Shown: positions 11,066-21,452 of the stretch, piece by piece
How the letters are laid out: each line of letters opens with the position of its first letter
How positions within the stretch are numbered: the first letter of the stretch is position 1
From: an uncultured bacterium
GTDB lineage: Bacteria > Bacteroidota > Bacteroidia > Bacteroidales > CAIXTV01
DNA length: 46,139 nucleotides
Direction of reading: 5' to 3'
NCBI GenBank assembly: GCA_903922465.1
Contig: CAIXTV010000141.1
Span: forward strand, 1-46,139
Notes under the pieces: model-generated
The model's database searches: none
What the model was told of the DNA's origin: nothing
Seen by the model: the letters and a program-made list of their open reading frames with translations, nothing else
Program-made: the position numbers and the translations under genes

Positions 11066-11073
11066 CAAGATTA
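11066..11073 (-). promoter_or_regulatory. Candidate -7 box for the 3573-residue protein gene
   Basis: On the minus strand TAATCTTG matches the Bacteroidota -7 consensus TAnnTTTG with one mismatch. It is followed by a C-rich stretch resembling that after the -7 box of the neighbouring giant gene. It lies about 70 nt before the start codon. No clear -33 box was found, so the call is tentative. Confidence 0.35.
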
Positions 11074-11203
11074 TTTATTTTGATAAAAAAATAATTGATA
11101 ATTGTAAATTTATTTCTATTAAGAAAGGGTTTGTTTTTCATGCATATAATATTTGATTGGTATTGACCTTTCTTGTTAGATTCAATTGTAATTGCTACTA
11201 ATT

Positions 11204-14200
11204 CTATTTGTTTATCACCATTTTTTTAGTCAAACGTTTGCCTTTATAATTTAATGAGTAATAATAAATACCTGATGCGAAATTTTGAATATTTACTGTA
11301 ATCTGGTTCGCTCCGCTTTGAGCATTAATTTCTTCAGTGTATATTTGCTGACCAAAAATATTGTTAATGCTAAACTTTACTTTGGACGCTGTTGGAAGGA
11401 AGTAATTGATAAAAGTGTTATCAAAAGCAGGATTGGGAATATTTTGACCAAGATTAAACCCGTAAGGGTTTACTTCATCAATTCCAACTAGATAGGCAAT
11501 AATGCTTTTGCAGGTTTTATCATTAGCAGTATCTACATCAAGTGGAAGAATAGTGCGTGCGCAGAGGTTGAACACCTGTTGTGTCGGAGCAAAAGTTGAT
11601 GTAAAGTTATAGTTGGCCTCAAGTCCAGGGGCAATAGAACCAGTGAAATTTTCAACTACAGGAGTAGTTGGAACACCACTGTTTATTAACCAATAAGTCA
11701 CTGGGAAGTTTGATATATTACTGTTGCCATAATTATGGATTTTTATTTTTGCTACCGCCTGAACGCCCATCCAAACTGTATCAGTGGAGGGGTTGAAAAC
11801 AATTTGGGTAACAGCAGCATCAAAAATCTGATTCCAGAGTTTTATATTGTCTAAATGAAAGTCATAATTATTTACATCTCCGACTGGACCATCCTGGGCC
11901 TTAATAGCAAGTTTCAACAATTGTCCACTATAAGCACTAAGTGATACACTAAAATGTTGAAGGTTTTTGGTTAAACCAGTACTTCGTGTCAATGCAAAAA
12001 TATTATTCCAGCTAGTACCACAATCCGTCGATATCAATACTTTTACCGAATCATCAGTGCCCATTGTATCCGCAAGATTTATATCTCCTGTTTCAGTAAC
12101 AGCAGCATCAAAATCGAGCATAGTTCTATTCGTAGCAAAGAATTTAGGACCAACTAACCACTCATTTCTCCCTGTTCCAAACAAATTAACCCGTGCTGTT
12201 ACATTTGTGGTAGAGCCAATACCGCTCTGATTTGTCCACGCAGAAGCCGCACCGGAAGGGGTATTTATACCGGCTCCTTCGCTCCAATGTGGGAATACGG
12301 TGCTTAGATTGTCACCTGTATAACCTGTGAAATTTATGGTGTCAGGTAAAATAGTGGTACCAACTGCTGTGAGTACACTTGAAATAAAATGGTCATTTGA
12401 AGCATCTCCATCGTTAGCCATAACAGTGTAGCAATTGAATATATAGCTTCCAGCTGTAGACATATTTGCTGTATTAGTGACTGTAACAGTCATCTCAGCT
12501 CCTACTGCAAGGGAATCAGTACTAATAACAAGAGGTCCCAATAAGGCAGGGTTTGCACCTTGCATGTTAGCATAAACAGAAACTGGATTTTGATTGAAAA
12601 GCAAGGTTTTGATACCGTAATTCTTTATTCTTACTTTAACAATTTCAATTGGACCAAAACAAGATGTAAATGTCGGATTTACAAGAGCAGTAGCTCCAAC
12701 ATCCCGAGCAGGTCTTCCTTTAAACGATTTACAGTTATTATCATTAAAAGTGTTGTTGTCTCCTGATAATGTAGTATAAGCGCATAAATTATTATTATAA
12801 CCGGGGAGGCAAGTAATGCTTGGGAAATTTACTTCCGCATCCGCTCCAGGAGCAAGATTTCCATTCCATATAACACTTCCAAGTGAAGTAGAATTAAATG
12901 AAGCTGTAACTTGAACACTCGTTAGGTTTGTTGTCCCGAAATTATGTAACTTAGCAATTACTGGCAACATATCTCCTTCATTATATATTGAATCGAAAGG
13001 TTGAGCAAAGCCAATGATGCCTGCATCTTTTGGGATAGGATTATAAATCATTACCGCATAATCTTCAGTTTCACCATAAGCATAAGTTCCGCATGGTTGA
13101 GTGTTTGTTTGATTGCCATCTTGCCTAGCAACAACTCTCATGCGGGTATAACCTACAAGTGCACCAGCAGGAATACTAACATTAGCATTGAGGGGATTAT
13201 TTAAAGTAAATTGGCCATTATATATTCTTTCAGTTCCGGTAGTGTCAAAAACACCATCCATGTTAAAATCAACAAATGCTTTCACCCAAACATTGGATGC
13301 GTTGGATGCATTGAAAATAATACTGGTAGAAAACGGAACAATAGAGCCCTTAGCAAGAAATACGGGTGGAAGTGATGTCGTAAAATCAGAATAGGTTTTA
13401 TTTGCATTAGCATTACCAAGCATTGCAGAAAAAGTTCCGTTGTTAATGTTGCTAATTGTTACATTGCCAATGTCTGCGTATAACGTAGATGTCGCTGCAG
13501 AAACGCAATAATTCGGGTGGTCGGCAATCTTAGATGCGGTATCATTACTCAAAATATTATCACATCCAAGAGCGGTAAATGCTAACAAGTGAAAAGTTTG
13601 ATATGCAGATAAGTCGGCAGTGGTGATAAAAGTGTAATTGGCAGAAGCCCCTGCTGCAATAGTTCCTGTGTATGTCTCAGAAATAGCAGGATTATTATCA
13701 ACCCTATACTTTAAGGGAATGCCGGTTTGAGCAGTAGTGCCATAGTTTTTCAATGTAACGGTAACTTGCTCGTTACTGCTAAGTGTTGCTGAAGATGAAG
13801 GATCTACAATTTGTGTAACACCTACATCACAGGAAGGTGGAGTGGCAACATTTACAACAACCGGAATACGAGGACTACTACATCCGGGCAATCCAAAATT
13901 GAATTTAATATTGGGACGGTAGTTTTGTGTTGCTCCCAAATTTAACGAACAACCTGCAGTTGAATCAGCAGCCTGTTGCCAGGTTTTCCCCGCTACTTGC
14001 GAAGAATAAATAGCAGAATTTACGGAAGAACTACTATTATCAAAGCAAAGATTTACCAGTATGTTACTTACCCCATCCCAATAAAAAGGATGTTGGAAAT
14101 TAATAGTTTGCCATCCAATATCAGGAACCGTATAGCTCCCTGAATAAACACTGGTGAAACCTGTGAGATCAAAACTGTAAAGACTAACGGAAGAAGTGTT

Positions 14201-17200
14201 TTTAATTCCTATATTCAGGTTATTGATGAATGCAGGAGAATTAGTTGAAAAATAAAATGAGAAAGCATTCATTAGCCCAACAGAACCTCCAGCTGATAGA
14301 ATTTCACTTGCAGTGAAAATCATTTGTGTTCTACCATCTTGTCTTGAAGTAGTGAATGGATAAATCGATGGCGTAGTTCCTGTTCCAACTGTTGCAGAAG
14401 AACTCAGATTATAACTAACTGCTTCGCCGTAATAAGTTGTAGTATTATATAATATAGGGCTAGTGAAATAGCTTCCCATGCCTGTGTTAGTGCCGCCTGT
14501 TGGGGTGTTATACCAATAAATAGTATCGTTTGAAATTGCATGTAAAGTTGCTGAAGTTGCATAAGGAATAGTTGTTCCACTAATAGTTGGAGAGGGAGGG
14601 ATATAGTAAAAGGTAAAGTTATTCTGGATGGTATCATTTAAATGAATGGTGTCACCTGCTAAAGTAATATAAGCAGTAATATGAATAATACTATCGATAT
14701 TAGTATTGTTAACTCCAGGATTAAATGGGGTTGTAAATGTAAATGTAATGGAATCGTTCGAGGCAAGAGTACCGGTTAATGGTTGTGTTATAGGAATACC
14801 ATTATTTATTCTGTAAGTAATATTACATCCCGATGTTATTGCACTTGTCCCATTATTACGAACTTTAACTTTTACTTGTTCGCTGTTATTAGTACAACCA
14901 CCTATTGGGGAAACAAATGACATTAATGCTGCTTCAATAGGAATTATGCGCAAACAAGCTTTAACTGGAGTCCTGTCAGATTCGCAACCATTAAAGTTGC
15001 CAACTTTCCAATTGTAAAAATAGAAATAATATTGGTTATTAGTAGAATAATTTGTACCTGTGATGGTTAACATTCCTGGAATGGTATAAGGAAAGGAAGC
15101 CCCAGAAGTATTACGGTACATTCCTGGATTGAGGAGATATGTAAATCCTAATTTATAGGAATTTCCTATGGGAACATTAAAATTAATGGGAACAGTTTCT
15201 TTAAGTCCAGGTGAAACGGTAGTAATACCTGCATAAGAAGCCTGAATTGATCCTGAGCTGTTAAATAGAGCAATTGTATAAGCTGTCCCAGGCATACCAG
15301 CAGGAAAGATATCAACACTTTTAATAGTTATTCCTAGTGGATTTAATACATTGAAATTAGTAAGCCAATATGTTGAAGTATTAGTAGAAGTAGTACCAAT
15401 GGTATTATCAGCTGGCCCAACATAAGACTCTGAGCCTGCAGCAGCACTTGCCCAATAGGTTGTTGTGTTAGTTAAATATGGGATGGTAAAAGTATTTCCT
15501 TGTCCTAATAATGTAGGTGAAGTTTGGGAAGCATACCAATAAATGGTACCTCCTGCAGATGAAGCAGTAAGGTTAGCTGGATGACCATATACTGTGGTGT
15601 CATTAACGCCAACTGGAACTAAAGGCTTAAATTTAGAAGTAATAGAATAATTACTTACTGTGTCGTTAACATGAATAGTGTCATTTTGCAGAGTCACCCA
15701 TGCTTTAAAATTAAATATTGAGTCTCCTCCAAGGTTAGGGATGTACATGTTAATAGGGGTGGAGAATGTATAAGTTATGGTATCAAGGCTAGCAATAGTA
15801 TTGGTGACATTCTCAGTAACAGGATTTGCATTATTAACTTTATATGTTGCTGTTAAACCCCCGCTAATGTTTGTTGCTCCGTAGTTTTTAATTTTAACTT
15901 TGACTTGCTCAGTTCCTAATCCGCAACTTTCTGAAGGAGAAACAATACTTACCATTTTGGCATCCTTATTAGAAAGTGTGACATTTACGGTAACAGGAAC
16001 CCTTGGACTTTGGCAACCACCTCCTGCATTACTGAACACTTGTATTTCTCTGAAATTAGGACTTGATCCTGCTATGTTATAAAATCTTAAACGTGTTGAA
16101 GTCACGGTAGGAAATGTTACACTGTCTGTAATAGCTGTACCAATATAACTATAAAAATTATTCCAAGCCACACCATTCCAATATTGAAATGTGCAACCAG
16201 TTGTTGGACGGTTATCTTTATAAAAAATAACTTTGTTGAACATCACAGGGTTGTTCCAATCAAACTCTATCCATCCATTTGTAGTTACCCATCCCCAAGG
16301 AAGATTTCCGTATGCTGGTAAAATCCCATCATTGTAGTTTTGAGGACCATAACTGCCAGTCCCTCCTCCTGATTGAGTAATATTTGCGGTTAAGGCAAAA
16401 TTACCAAATCCACCTCCCGCTGTAATAGCAGCAACATAATAAGTTGTCGTATTAAACATTATTGGTGTAGTATAAGAAGGACCGATATTAAAAGAACTAG
16501 TATCAGTTATGTTTTGGAACCATCGTACTGATTCTGTTGAGTTGGCGTAAAGTGTGGCAATTTGACCTGAAAGTATGCTGGATCCAGTTGTCACTGGTGA
16601 TGTCGGAACATGTGAGGATAATACCATTTTCATACATGAATCATTCCCGAAAACTGGGTCACCGGTAAGGCTAGTCCAACTCATTATATTGAATACTGAA
16701 TCATTGGTAGTAACACCAAGATTAAGGGGAGAATTAAAAGTAAAAATGATTGAATCGCCAGCAGCGATGGTACTTGTTACTGGTTGACTAACATTTATTA
16801 ATGTTCCTAAAACTTTATAATGAGCAACAAGGTTTCCATTTATTGCAAGAGAACCATAGTTTTTGATTTTTATTCTTACAGAATCTTGTGTCAAACCACA
16901 GCCAGTCGAGGGAGTTGTAATTGCAGAAACACCTGCGTCAAGGTTTGGAACAATACTAATATTGATATCATCAATATTAGTAGAATAATAGGAGGGAGCA
17001 CTGTGAATAAACCAGCCAAAATAATAGGTTCCGCTTGCTGCCGGCGAAAATGTAACACTGGATTTCATATAAAAAGTATTATTGAAATTGGCAAGTGTTG
17101 TTAAGGTTGTTGACATAGCTGAAGGAGTATTCGAATTTCCCATTTTTAAATCAAGGCTCTGTGGATAATTGGTGCTTGTTCCACGATACCAAAATTCAAC

Positions 17201-20200
17201 TTTATAATTCTCACCTGCAGTGAGGGTGAAGCATCTTGAAAACAACCAATCATTAGCTGTATTAGAATTACTGCCATAATACTGTGCACTATTAGTACCG
17301 GAATGGGCATAATACAAATAATTATAAGGAAATGTCCATGTTTTACCATCGCCATTTACATCCAGTTTTGTCCATGAAGCATTATCGTCATATACTTCAA
17401 AACCCATTGTATAAGGAGCAGAATATAAATTATACCCATTGAAGATTGTTGTATTCATCAAACTGTCATTTAATGCATACCCATCAAGATTCATGGAAAG
17501 GAAAGTGCTGAAATTATGGTTTCCAACTGCTGAAAAATTAGCTGGAACCGTAAAATAATGAGTATAAAAAGAATCTGGGGGGATAGCACTTGTGTTTTTA
17601 TTCATTACCCAAGTTCCATTGTCAAGTTTATAGAAAAGACGCAAAGAATCGATTGGGATAGTTAAAAATGATTGGTTCTTTACCTTAATAATTGGATATT
17701 CGGTTGCTGTAAGACTACATCCGCTTTGAGGAGCGACAATTTGAACTAGTGAAGCATCCCAGGGAACTGGAGTATATTCATCAGCTCCAATATCAGGAGT
17801 TACTGGATTTCTAGTGTTGCCATCAATATCATTCGTCACATCAGAAACAGGGATTCCTTTGGCATCTACTGCATTGATAAAAACATGAAGATTATCAAAG
17901 GAGGGATAGGAGGGGTTTACGGAAATTGAATTAGTATCAAGTCCAGTGACAGCTTTCCATGTTGCTAAATCAGTTCTGTCAGATCCCCAGAATCCAATTT
18001 TAGATCCTGTTGTAAATAGATTATTATAATTAGCTAAAAGTCCGGTGCCAGGGGAAACGTAAAACGCATACCCACCTCCATTATTTACTATATTATTATT
18101 TCTAATATTTATACTACTAATTCCATTATTCACTAAAACAGACCTGCTCAGGGAAGGATTCGTACAAGTAATATTAAAACTGTTATAAAATATATTGTGA
18201 TAACTAGAATAGCCTATGCTTAATCCAGTAGCAGAATTTCCCGAACCTCCACTAATACTAACGAAATTATTAGCTATTAATCCTTCCTGTCCCAAGGTAG
18301 CATAACAAGATTGCAAATAAATTCCGATACCTCCGTTAGGAGAAGAAATCGATATTTTATTTTGGAGAATTTTGAGTTTATTCTGACAATTATAAGAATA
18401 TAGTCCATAGAACCCACTATACAAAGTGGTGGTATTTATTGTATTGCCTGTAACTTCTGGGGCATTCTGATAAATTAAATACATGCCCTGATAATACATG
18501 TCAGTGAAAACATTATTGATGATTCTTGTGCCAGATTCAAGATTGCTAGCATTGCCCCCTCCCCAGTAAATCCCGACAGACCCATTTATAAACTGGTTGT
18601 TCATTATCCAGTTATTTGAATCAATAGAAGTGGTTCCATTTATTGAATATATGTGAGCAATATTTGTTGAAGCATTATTTGTAACTGGAGCCAAAAAGAT
18701 ATTATCAATTATCCTATTATTGGAAGATCCACCTGATATATCAATATTTTTGGCATAGGATATTCCTTTGTTATAAATGGTTATTTTTTTTATTGTAACA
18801 TAATCAGCTCCGACAAATTTAATAATGTAATTGTCGGCAGTCGAAGTAGAAGAATCTGTAAGTACAACACTTGTATTATCACCATTCGCAGATTGGAAAG
18901 TAATTGTGTTGGTTGGAGAAGAACCGGAAATGGGAGGTAAAATAATTCTTTCGTTATAGGTACCTGCATTTACATTAAATATTGTAGGACCCATTATCCC
19001 GCAATTGTTGAGTGCATTAACGGCTGAAGAAAAATCAGGGTAATCTGCACCAACTCCTCCAATTGTATAGCTCCCATTAAATAAAGAACTACATGCGTAA
19101 AAAGAAATTGTTGCTGTGTCATTTAGGTTATTCATGTCAGACAGATTATTTGGTAATTCAGTCCAAACCTTCAAAGTATGTTGTCCTGGTTGGAAACTTG
19201 GATTATCAATTGCAAATTGAGGTAAGTAAATGTCCTGAAGTAGATTTCCATTCCATGCAATTGGAGACGAAGCAATTCCTCCATCAATAGCATATCGAAT
19301 TTTTACAGAATTAAGAGGAGTTGTGCCAAAATTACGTAGAATAACTTTAATGTCCATCGCTAGATTAGCTAAAACCATAGATGTGGGCGATGTTATTTGT
19401 GAGATCCCCGCATCGATATTATAATTTGAAGGAGTAAATCCAAGTTTAATATTTGATCTGTTTGCATTTAGATATAAATTTATACTATTTGGTGGGTTAT
19501 TGTCATCATAATAATATAAATGATTGTTAGAGCCAGAGATATTGTAATAGAAATTTGCATAGGGAGCCAAACCAGTTCCCCCAAGGTTTGTTTCTGTAAG
19601 AATTAAAAGATTGTCAGAAGTATAATTAAATTGATTTTGGAAAATAATTTTTCTCCATCCTGTATCAGGAAAGTTTACCGTTCCGTCAAATACAAGAGTA
19701 GCACTACTAATTATGTTATTCCAGTTATCAGTTAATAATGAAGTAGCATTTATGCTTTTTAAATAAATTTTTATCGGTAAATCAACAGATGAAACAGTTG
19801 CTACCCTCCATTGCAAAGCTTTAATTAGTCCAAATTTATTAATTTCACTTTGAAACAACAATTGTCCATCTCTTTTATATCCATAATTTGATGATGTTGG
19901 GAAGTATGTATTCCCTGTATAGATATCAATAACGCTTACTTCTACATCGGGTTGTTTGATGAGGAAGGATTTTTGAACAGTGGTATTAGTATTGCCTACC
20001 GCATCTTTTGCCCATACATAGTAGGTTATATTAGTTCCATAAGGATAAGAAGGAATGGGTGCATTGTAAAGACTTCCCACGTGAGTCATTGCAATTGAAT
20101 CCCAATTACCCAGCCCTAGTTTGTAGAATACCTTAGCGCTTGCAATGCCTGAGGCATCAGTAATGGTAGCATTAATATTAAAAGGTCCTGTAGAAAACAC

Positions 20201-20869
20201 TGAATCTTGCAATATCGGAGAATTCAAACTAATTGATGGAGGAATATTTTCAACTACTGCAACAGAAATCTTAACATCATCAATCAGCCAGCCATAAGCC
20301 CCACTTGAACCTAATGTGCCTCCATCTGTCAATCGAAAGCGTAAAGCGACATTGTTGGTGTCTTTTGCAACTGAGGAAATGTCGAAAACTTCTTTTTTCC
20401 ACCAATTACTCGCCGGCAATAAACTATTGTTTGTGAAATCCCATTCACTATAGGATCTAGAGTCAAAACGATCATTATAAATCCCAAATACTGAAGAACC
20501 GCCCAAATACATAGTATTGGTAAGTTTAGTCCAGTTCCCCCCATTAATCGAAATTTCAATTTCAGCTCTATCCATATAGTCAATTTTGGCTATATGTACA
20601 AATTCAAGCAACACAAATTGTTTCCCATCAGTATTAAAAGTATCCGATAGTAAAAACATTGTATTCGCTCCTGAGATAACAGCACATGAATCAGCTTTTA
20701 AGCCCGAATAATGATAATTAGAAGTGGCTTTCCAATGCGGTACACCTCCAGTTAAAGATGATGTGAACTTATAGGGAAGCGTCTCAAAACCCTCGCTTAT
20801 TAGGGTTGTTTGCGATTTAAGAGTCCCTGATAAAATGAGTAAGCTTACAAAAAAAAGTATTCTTTTCAT
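11204..20869 (-). CDS. Giant secreted modular protein with T9SS type A sorting domain
   Basis: A 3221-residue protein with a signal peptide (about 1-19, ending LKSQ). In order it has a MAM/jelly-roll-like domain (about 20-205), an Ig-like segment beginning PPSISL (about 210-310), a CARDB-like domain, and a beta-helix block (about 600-1030, opened by SYTIGGVGADYPDF and closed by the DIDG...GADEY signature). Another MAM-like domain follows. Then come three tandem super-modules (about 1310-1630, 1638-1965, 1978-2340), each a CARDB domain, an Ig-like domain and a variable domain closed by GC-x-S/E-x-R-x-PV. The first contains a discoidin-like domain nearly identical to that of the downstream giant protein. 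A GEVED domain (about 2515-2615) and more CARDB and MAM-like domains come next. The C-terminal 90 residues (GQNIPNPAFDNT ... KKMVINK) form a T9SS type A sorting signal. The expected role is a surface-anchored or secreted adhesin; the ligand is unknown. Confidence 0.92.
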   Translation of the reverse strand: MKRILFFVSLLILSGTLKSQTTLISEGFETLPYKFTSSLTGGVPHWKATSNYHYSGLKADSCAVISGANTMFLLSDTFNTDGKQFVLLEFVHIAKIDYMDRAEIEISINGGNWTKLTNTMYLGGSSVFGIYNDRFDSRSYSEWDFTNNSLLPASNWWKKEVFDISSVAKDTNNVALRFRLTDGGTLGSSGAYGWLIDDVKISVAVVENIPPSISLNSPILQDSVFSTGPFNINATITDASGIASAKVFYKLGLGNWDSIAMTHVGSLYNAPIPSYPYGTNITYYVWAKDAVGNTNTTVQKSFLIKQPDVEVSVIDIYTGNTYFPTSSNYGYKRDGQLLFQSEINKFGLIKALQWRVATVSSVDLPIKIYLKSINATSLLTDNWNNIISSATLVFDGTVNFPDTGWRKIIFQNQFNYTSDNLLILTETNLGGTGLAPYANFYYNISGSNNHLYYYDDNNPPNSINLYLNANRSNIKLGFTPSNYNIDAGISQITSPTSMVLANLAMDIKVILRNFGTTPLNSVKIRYAIDGGIASSPIAWNGNLLQDIYLPQFAIDNPSFQPGQHTLKVWTELPNNLSDMNNLNDTATISFYACSSLFNGSYTIGGVGADYPDFSSAVNALNNCGIMGPTIFNVNAGTYNERIILPPISGSSPTNTITFQSANGDNTSVVLTDSSTSTADNYIIKFVGADYVTIKKITIYNKGISYAKNIDISGGSSNNRIIDNIFLAPVTNNASTNIAHIYSINGTTSIDSNNWIMNNQFINGSVGIYWGGGNASNLESGTRIINNVFTDMYYQGMYLIYQNAPEVTGNTINTTTLYSGFYGLYSYNCQNKLKILQNKISISSPNGGIGIYLQSCYATLGQEGLIANNFVSISGGSGNSATGLSIGYSSYHNIFYNSFNITCTNPSLSRSVLVNNGISSINIRNNNIVNNGGGYAFYVSPGTGLLANYNNLFTTGSKIGFWGSDRTDLATWKAVTGLDTNSISVNPSYPSFDNLHVFINAVDAKGIPVSDVTNDIDGNTRNPVTPDIGADEYTPVPWDASLVQIVAPQSGCSLTATEYPIIKVKNQSFLTIPIDSLRLFYKLDNGTWVMNKNTSAIPPDSFYTHYFTVPANFSAVGNHNFSTFLSMNLDGYALNDSLMNTTIFNGYNLYSAPYTMGFEVYDDNASWTKLDVNGDGKTWTFPYNYLYYAHSGTNSAQYYGSNSNTANDWLFSRCFTLTAGENYKVEFWYRGTSTNYPQSLDLKMGNSNTPSAMSTTLTTLANFNNTFYMKSSVTFSPAASGTYYFGWFIHSAPSYYSTNIDDINISIVPNLDAGVSAITTPSTGCGLTQDSVRIKIKNYGSLAINGNLVAHYKVLGTLINVSQPVTSTIAAGDSIIFTFNSPLNLGVTTNDSVFNIMSWTSLTGDPVFGNDSCMKMVLSSHVPTSPVTTGSSILSGQIATLYANSTESVRWFQNITDTSSFNIGPSYTTPIMFNTTTYYVAAITAGGGFGNFALTANITQSGGGTGSYGPQNYNDGILPAYGNLPWGWVTTNGWIEFDWNNPVMFNKVIFYKDNRPTTGCTFQYWNGVAWNNFYSYIGTAITDSVTFPTVTSTRLRFYNIAGSSPNFREIQVFSNAGGGCQSPRVPVTVNVTLSNKDAKMVSIVSPSESCGLGTEQVKVKIKNYGATNISGGLTATYKVNNANPVTENVTNTIASLDTITYTFSTPINMYIPNLGGDSIFNFKAWVTLQNDTIHVNDTVSNYSITSKFKPLVPVGVNDTTVYGHPANLTASSAGGTIYWYASQTSPTLLGQGNTFTIPYLTNTTTYWASAAAGSESYVGPADNTIGTTSTNTSTYWLTNFNVLNPLGITIKSVDIFPAGMPGTAYTIALFNSSGSIQASYAGITTVSPGLKETVPINFNVPIGNSYKLGFTYLLNPGMYRNTSGASFPYTIPGMLTITGTNYSTNNQYYFYFYNWKVGNFNGCESDRTPVKACLRIIPIEAALMSFVSPIGGCTNNSEQVKVKVRNNGTSAITSGCNITYRINNGIPITQPLTGTLASNDSITFTFTTPFNPGVNNTNIDSIIHITAYITLAGDTIHLNDTIQNNFTFYYIPPSPTISGTTIPYATSATLHAISNDTIYWYNTPTGGTNTGMGSYFTSPILYNTTTYYGEAVSYNLSSSATVGTGTTPSIYPFTTSRQDGRTQMIFTASEILSAGGSVGLMNAFSFYFSTNSPAFINNLNIGIKNTSSVSLYSFDLTGFTSVYSGSYTVPDIGWQTINFQHPFYWDGVSNILVNLCFDNSSSSVNSAIYSSQVAGKTWQQAADSTAGCSLNLGATQNYRPNIKFNFGLPGCSSPRIPVVVNVATPPSCDVGVTQIVDPSSSATLSSNEQVTVTLKNYGTTAQTGIPLKYRVDNNPAISETYTGTIAAGASANYTFITTADLSAYQTFHLLAFTALGCDNILSNDTASKIADHPNYCVSAATSTLYADIGNVTISNINNGTFSAMLGNANANKTYSDFTTSLPPVFLAKGSIVPFSTSIIFNASNASNVWVKAFVDFNMDGVFDTTGTERIYNGQFTLNNPLNANVSIPAGALVGYTRMRVVARQDGNQTNTQPCGTYAYGETEDYAVMIYNPIPKDAGIIGFAQPFDSIYNEGDMLPVIAKLHNFGTTNLTSVQVTASFNSTSLGSVIWNGNLAPGADAEVNFPSITCLPGYNNNLCAYTTLSGDNNTFNDNNCKSFKGRPARDVGATALVNPTFTSCFGPIEIVKVRIKNYGIKTLLFNQNPVSVYANMQGANPALLGPLVISTDSLAVGAEMTVTVTNTANMSTAGSYIFNCYTVMANDGDASNDHFISSVLTAVGTTILPDTINFTGYTGDNLSTVFPHWSEGAGINTPSGAASAWTNQSGIGSTTNVTARVNLFGTGRNEWLVGPKFFATNRTMLDFDAAVTETGDINLADTMGTDDSVKVLISTDCGTSWNNIFALTRSTGLTKNLQHFSVSLSAYSGQLLKLAIKAQDGPVGDVNNYDFHLDNIKLWNQIFDAAVTQIVFNPSTDTVWMGVQAVAKIKIHNYGNSNISNFPVTYWLINSGVPTTPVVENFTGSIAPGLEANYNFTSTFAPTQQVFNLCARTILPLDVDTANDKTCKSIIAYLVGIDEVNPYGFNLGQNIPNPAFDNTFINYFLPTASKVKFSINNIFGQQIYTEEINAQSGANQITVNIQNFASGIYYYSLNYKGKRLTKKMVINK

Positions 20870-20910
20870 GAAATTAATGATTTGGAAATGTTGTCTGGAG
20901 ATATTGGGCG

Positions 20911-20918
20911 CAAAAATA
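20911..20918 (-). promoter_or_regulatory. -7 box of the 3221-residue protein gene
   Basis: On the minus strand TATTTTTG is an exact match to the Bacteroidota -7 element TAnnTTTG, about 42 nt before the start codon and followed by GCGCCC. The -33 region is a T-rich tract without a clear TTTG. Confidence 0.6.
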
Positions 20919-20947
20919 CCAAATTAAATTTGAAAAAAAAAATCATA

Positions 20948-20963
20948 TGTGATAAAAATCACA
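20948..20963. promoter_or_regulatory. CRP/FNR-type operator-like palindrome
   Basis: TGTGATAAAAATCACA is a perfect palindrome arm for arm (TGTGAT / ATCACA) and matches the classical CRP consensus TGTGA-N6-TCACA exactly. It lies about 30 bp upstream of the -7 box of the giant gene, next to where the -33 box would sit. That is a plausible position for an activator touching RNA polymerase. The identity of the regulator is inferred only from the site. Confidence 0.55.
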
Positions 20964-21319
20964 AGCGATGTTTTATTTTGAGTGTTTGTAGAAAACATTT
21001 GTCGAAATCATTAATGGTTGTAAAGCTATAAACCAATGAAATATAATGCTTTTCTGAAAAATATTTGTTTCCATCTGTCTAAAATGCATCTTCATAAAAC
21101 TAAAAAAAATATAAAACACAACAAGCAAAATAAAATCACTTAGATTTAAAAGTAGCAATAAATATTTCGAAAATACAATTAGAAATAATCCTATTAAGTA
21201 AAATTAAAATTAATATCCTTTCTAAGCAGAAAACTCCAAGTATGAGTTCCCTTTGCAATTCTCCTCTAAGCACCTGATAATTTGCAAAAAAAAATCCTTT
21301 CTCCATTCACAACATAAAA

Positions 21320-21382
21320 ACTAACCCTTAAAACCTAACACTTAACCCTTAAAACCTAACACTTAAAACTTAACCCTTAACC
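21320..21382. repeat. 7-bp tandem array, 9 units (degenerate)
   Basis: Nine consecutive heptamers of the types CTTAAAA, CCTAACA and CTTAACC run without a phase break. The array follows a degenerate copy of the 107-bp repeat flank (about 21258-21312, sharing CACCTGATAA-tTTGCAA and CCATTCACAAC). It is the same family as the larger array at 22628-22816. Confidence 0.85.
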
Positions 21383-21452
21383 CTTTATGGGATACTGCCT
21401 GTTATTTATTATTACGTGTGCAAATCGTTTTCAGAAACGTTACGAATATTTT

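Noticed and set aside
20973-21158. Small minus-strand open frame (61 codons, Phe/Ile-rich)
   Set aside because: AT-rich chance frame with no recognisable motif or promoter, positioned over the regulatory region of the giant gene.
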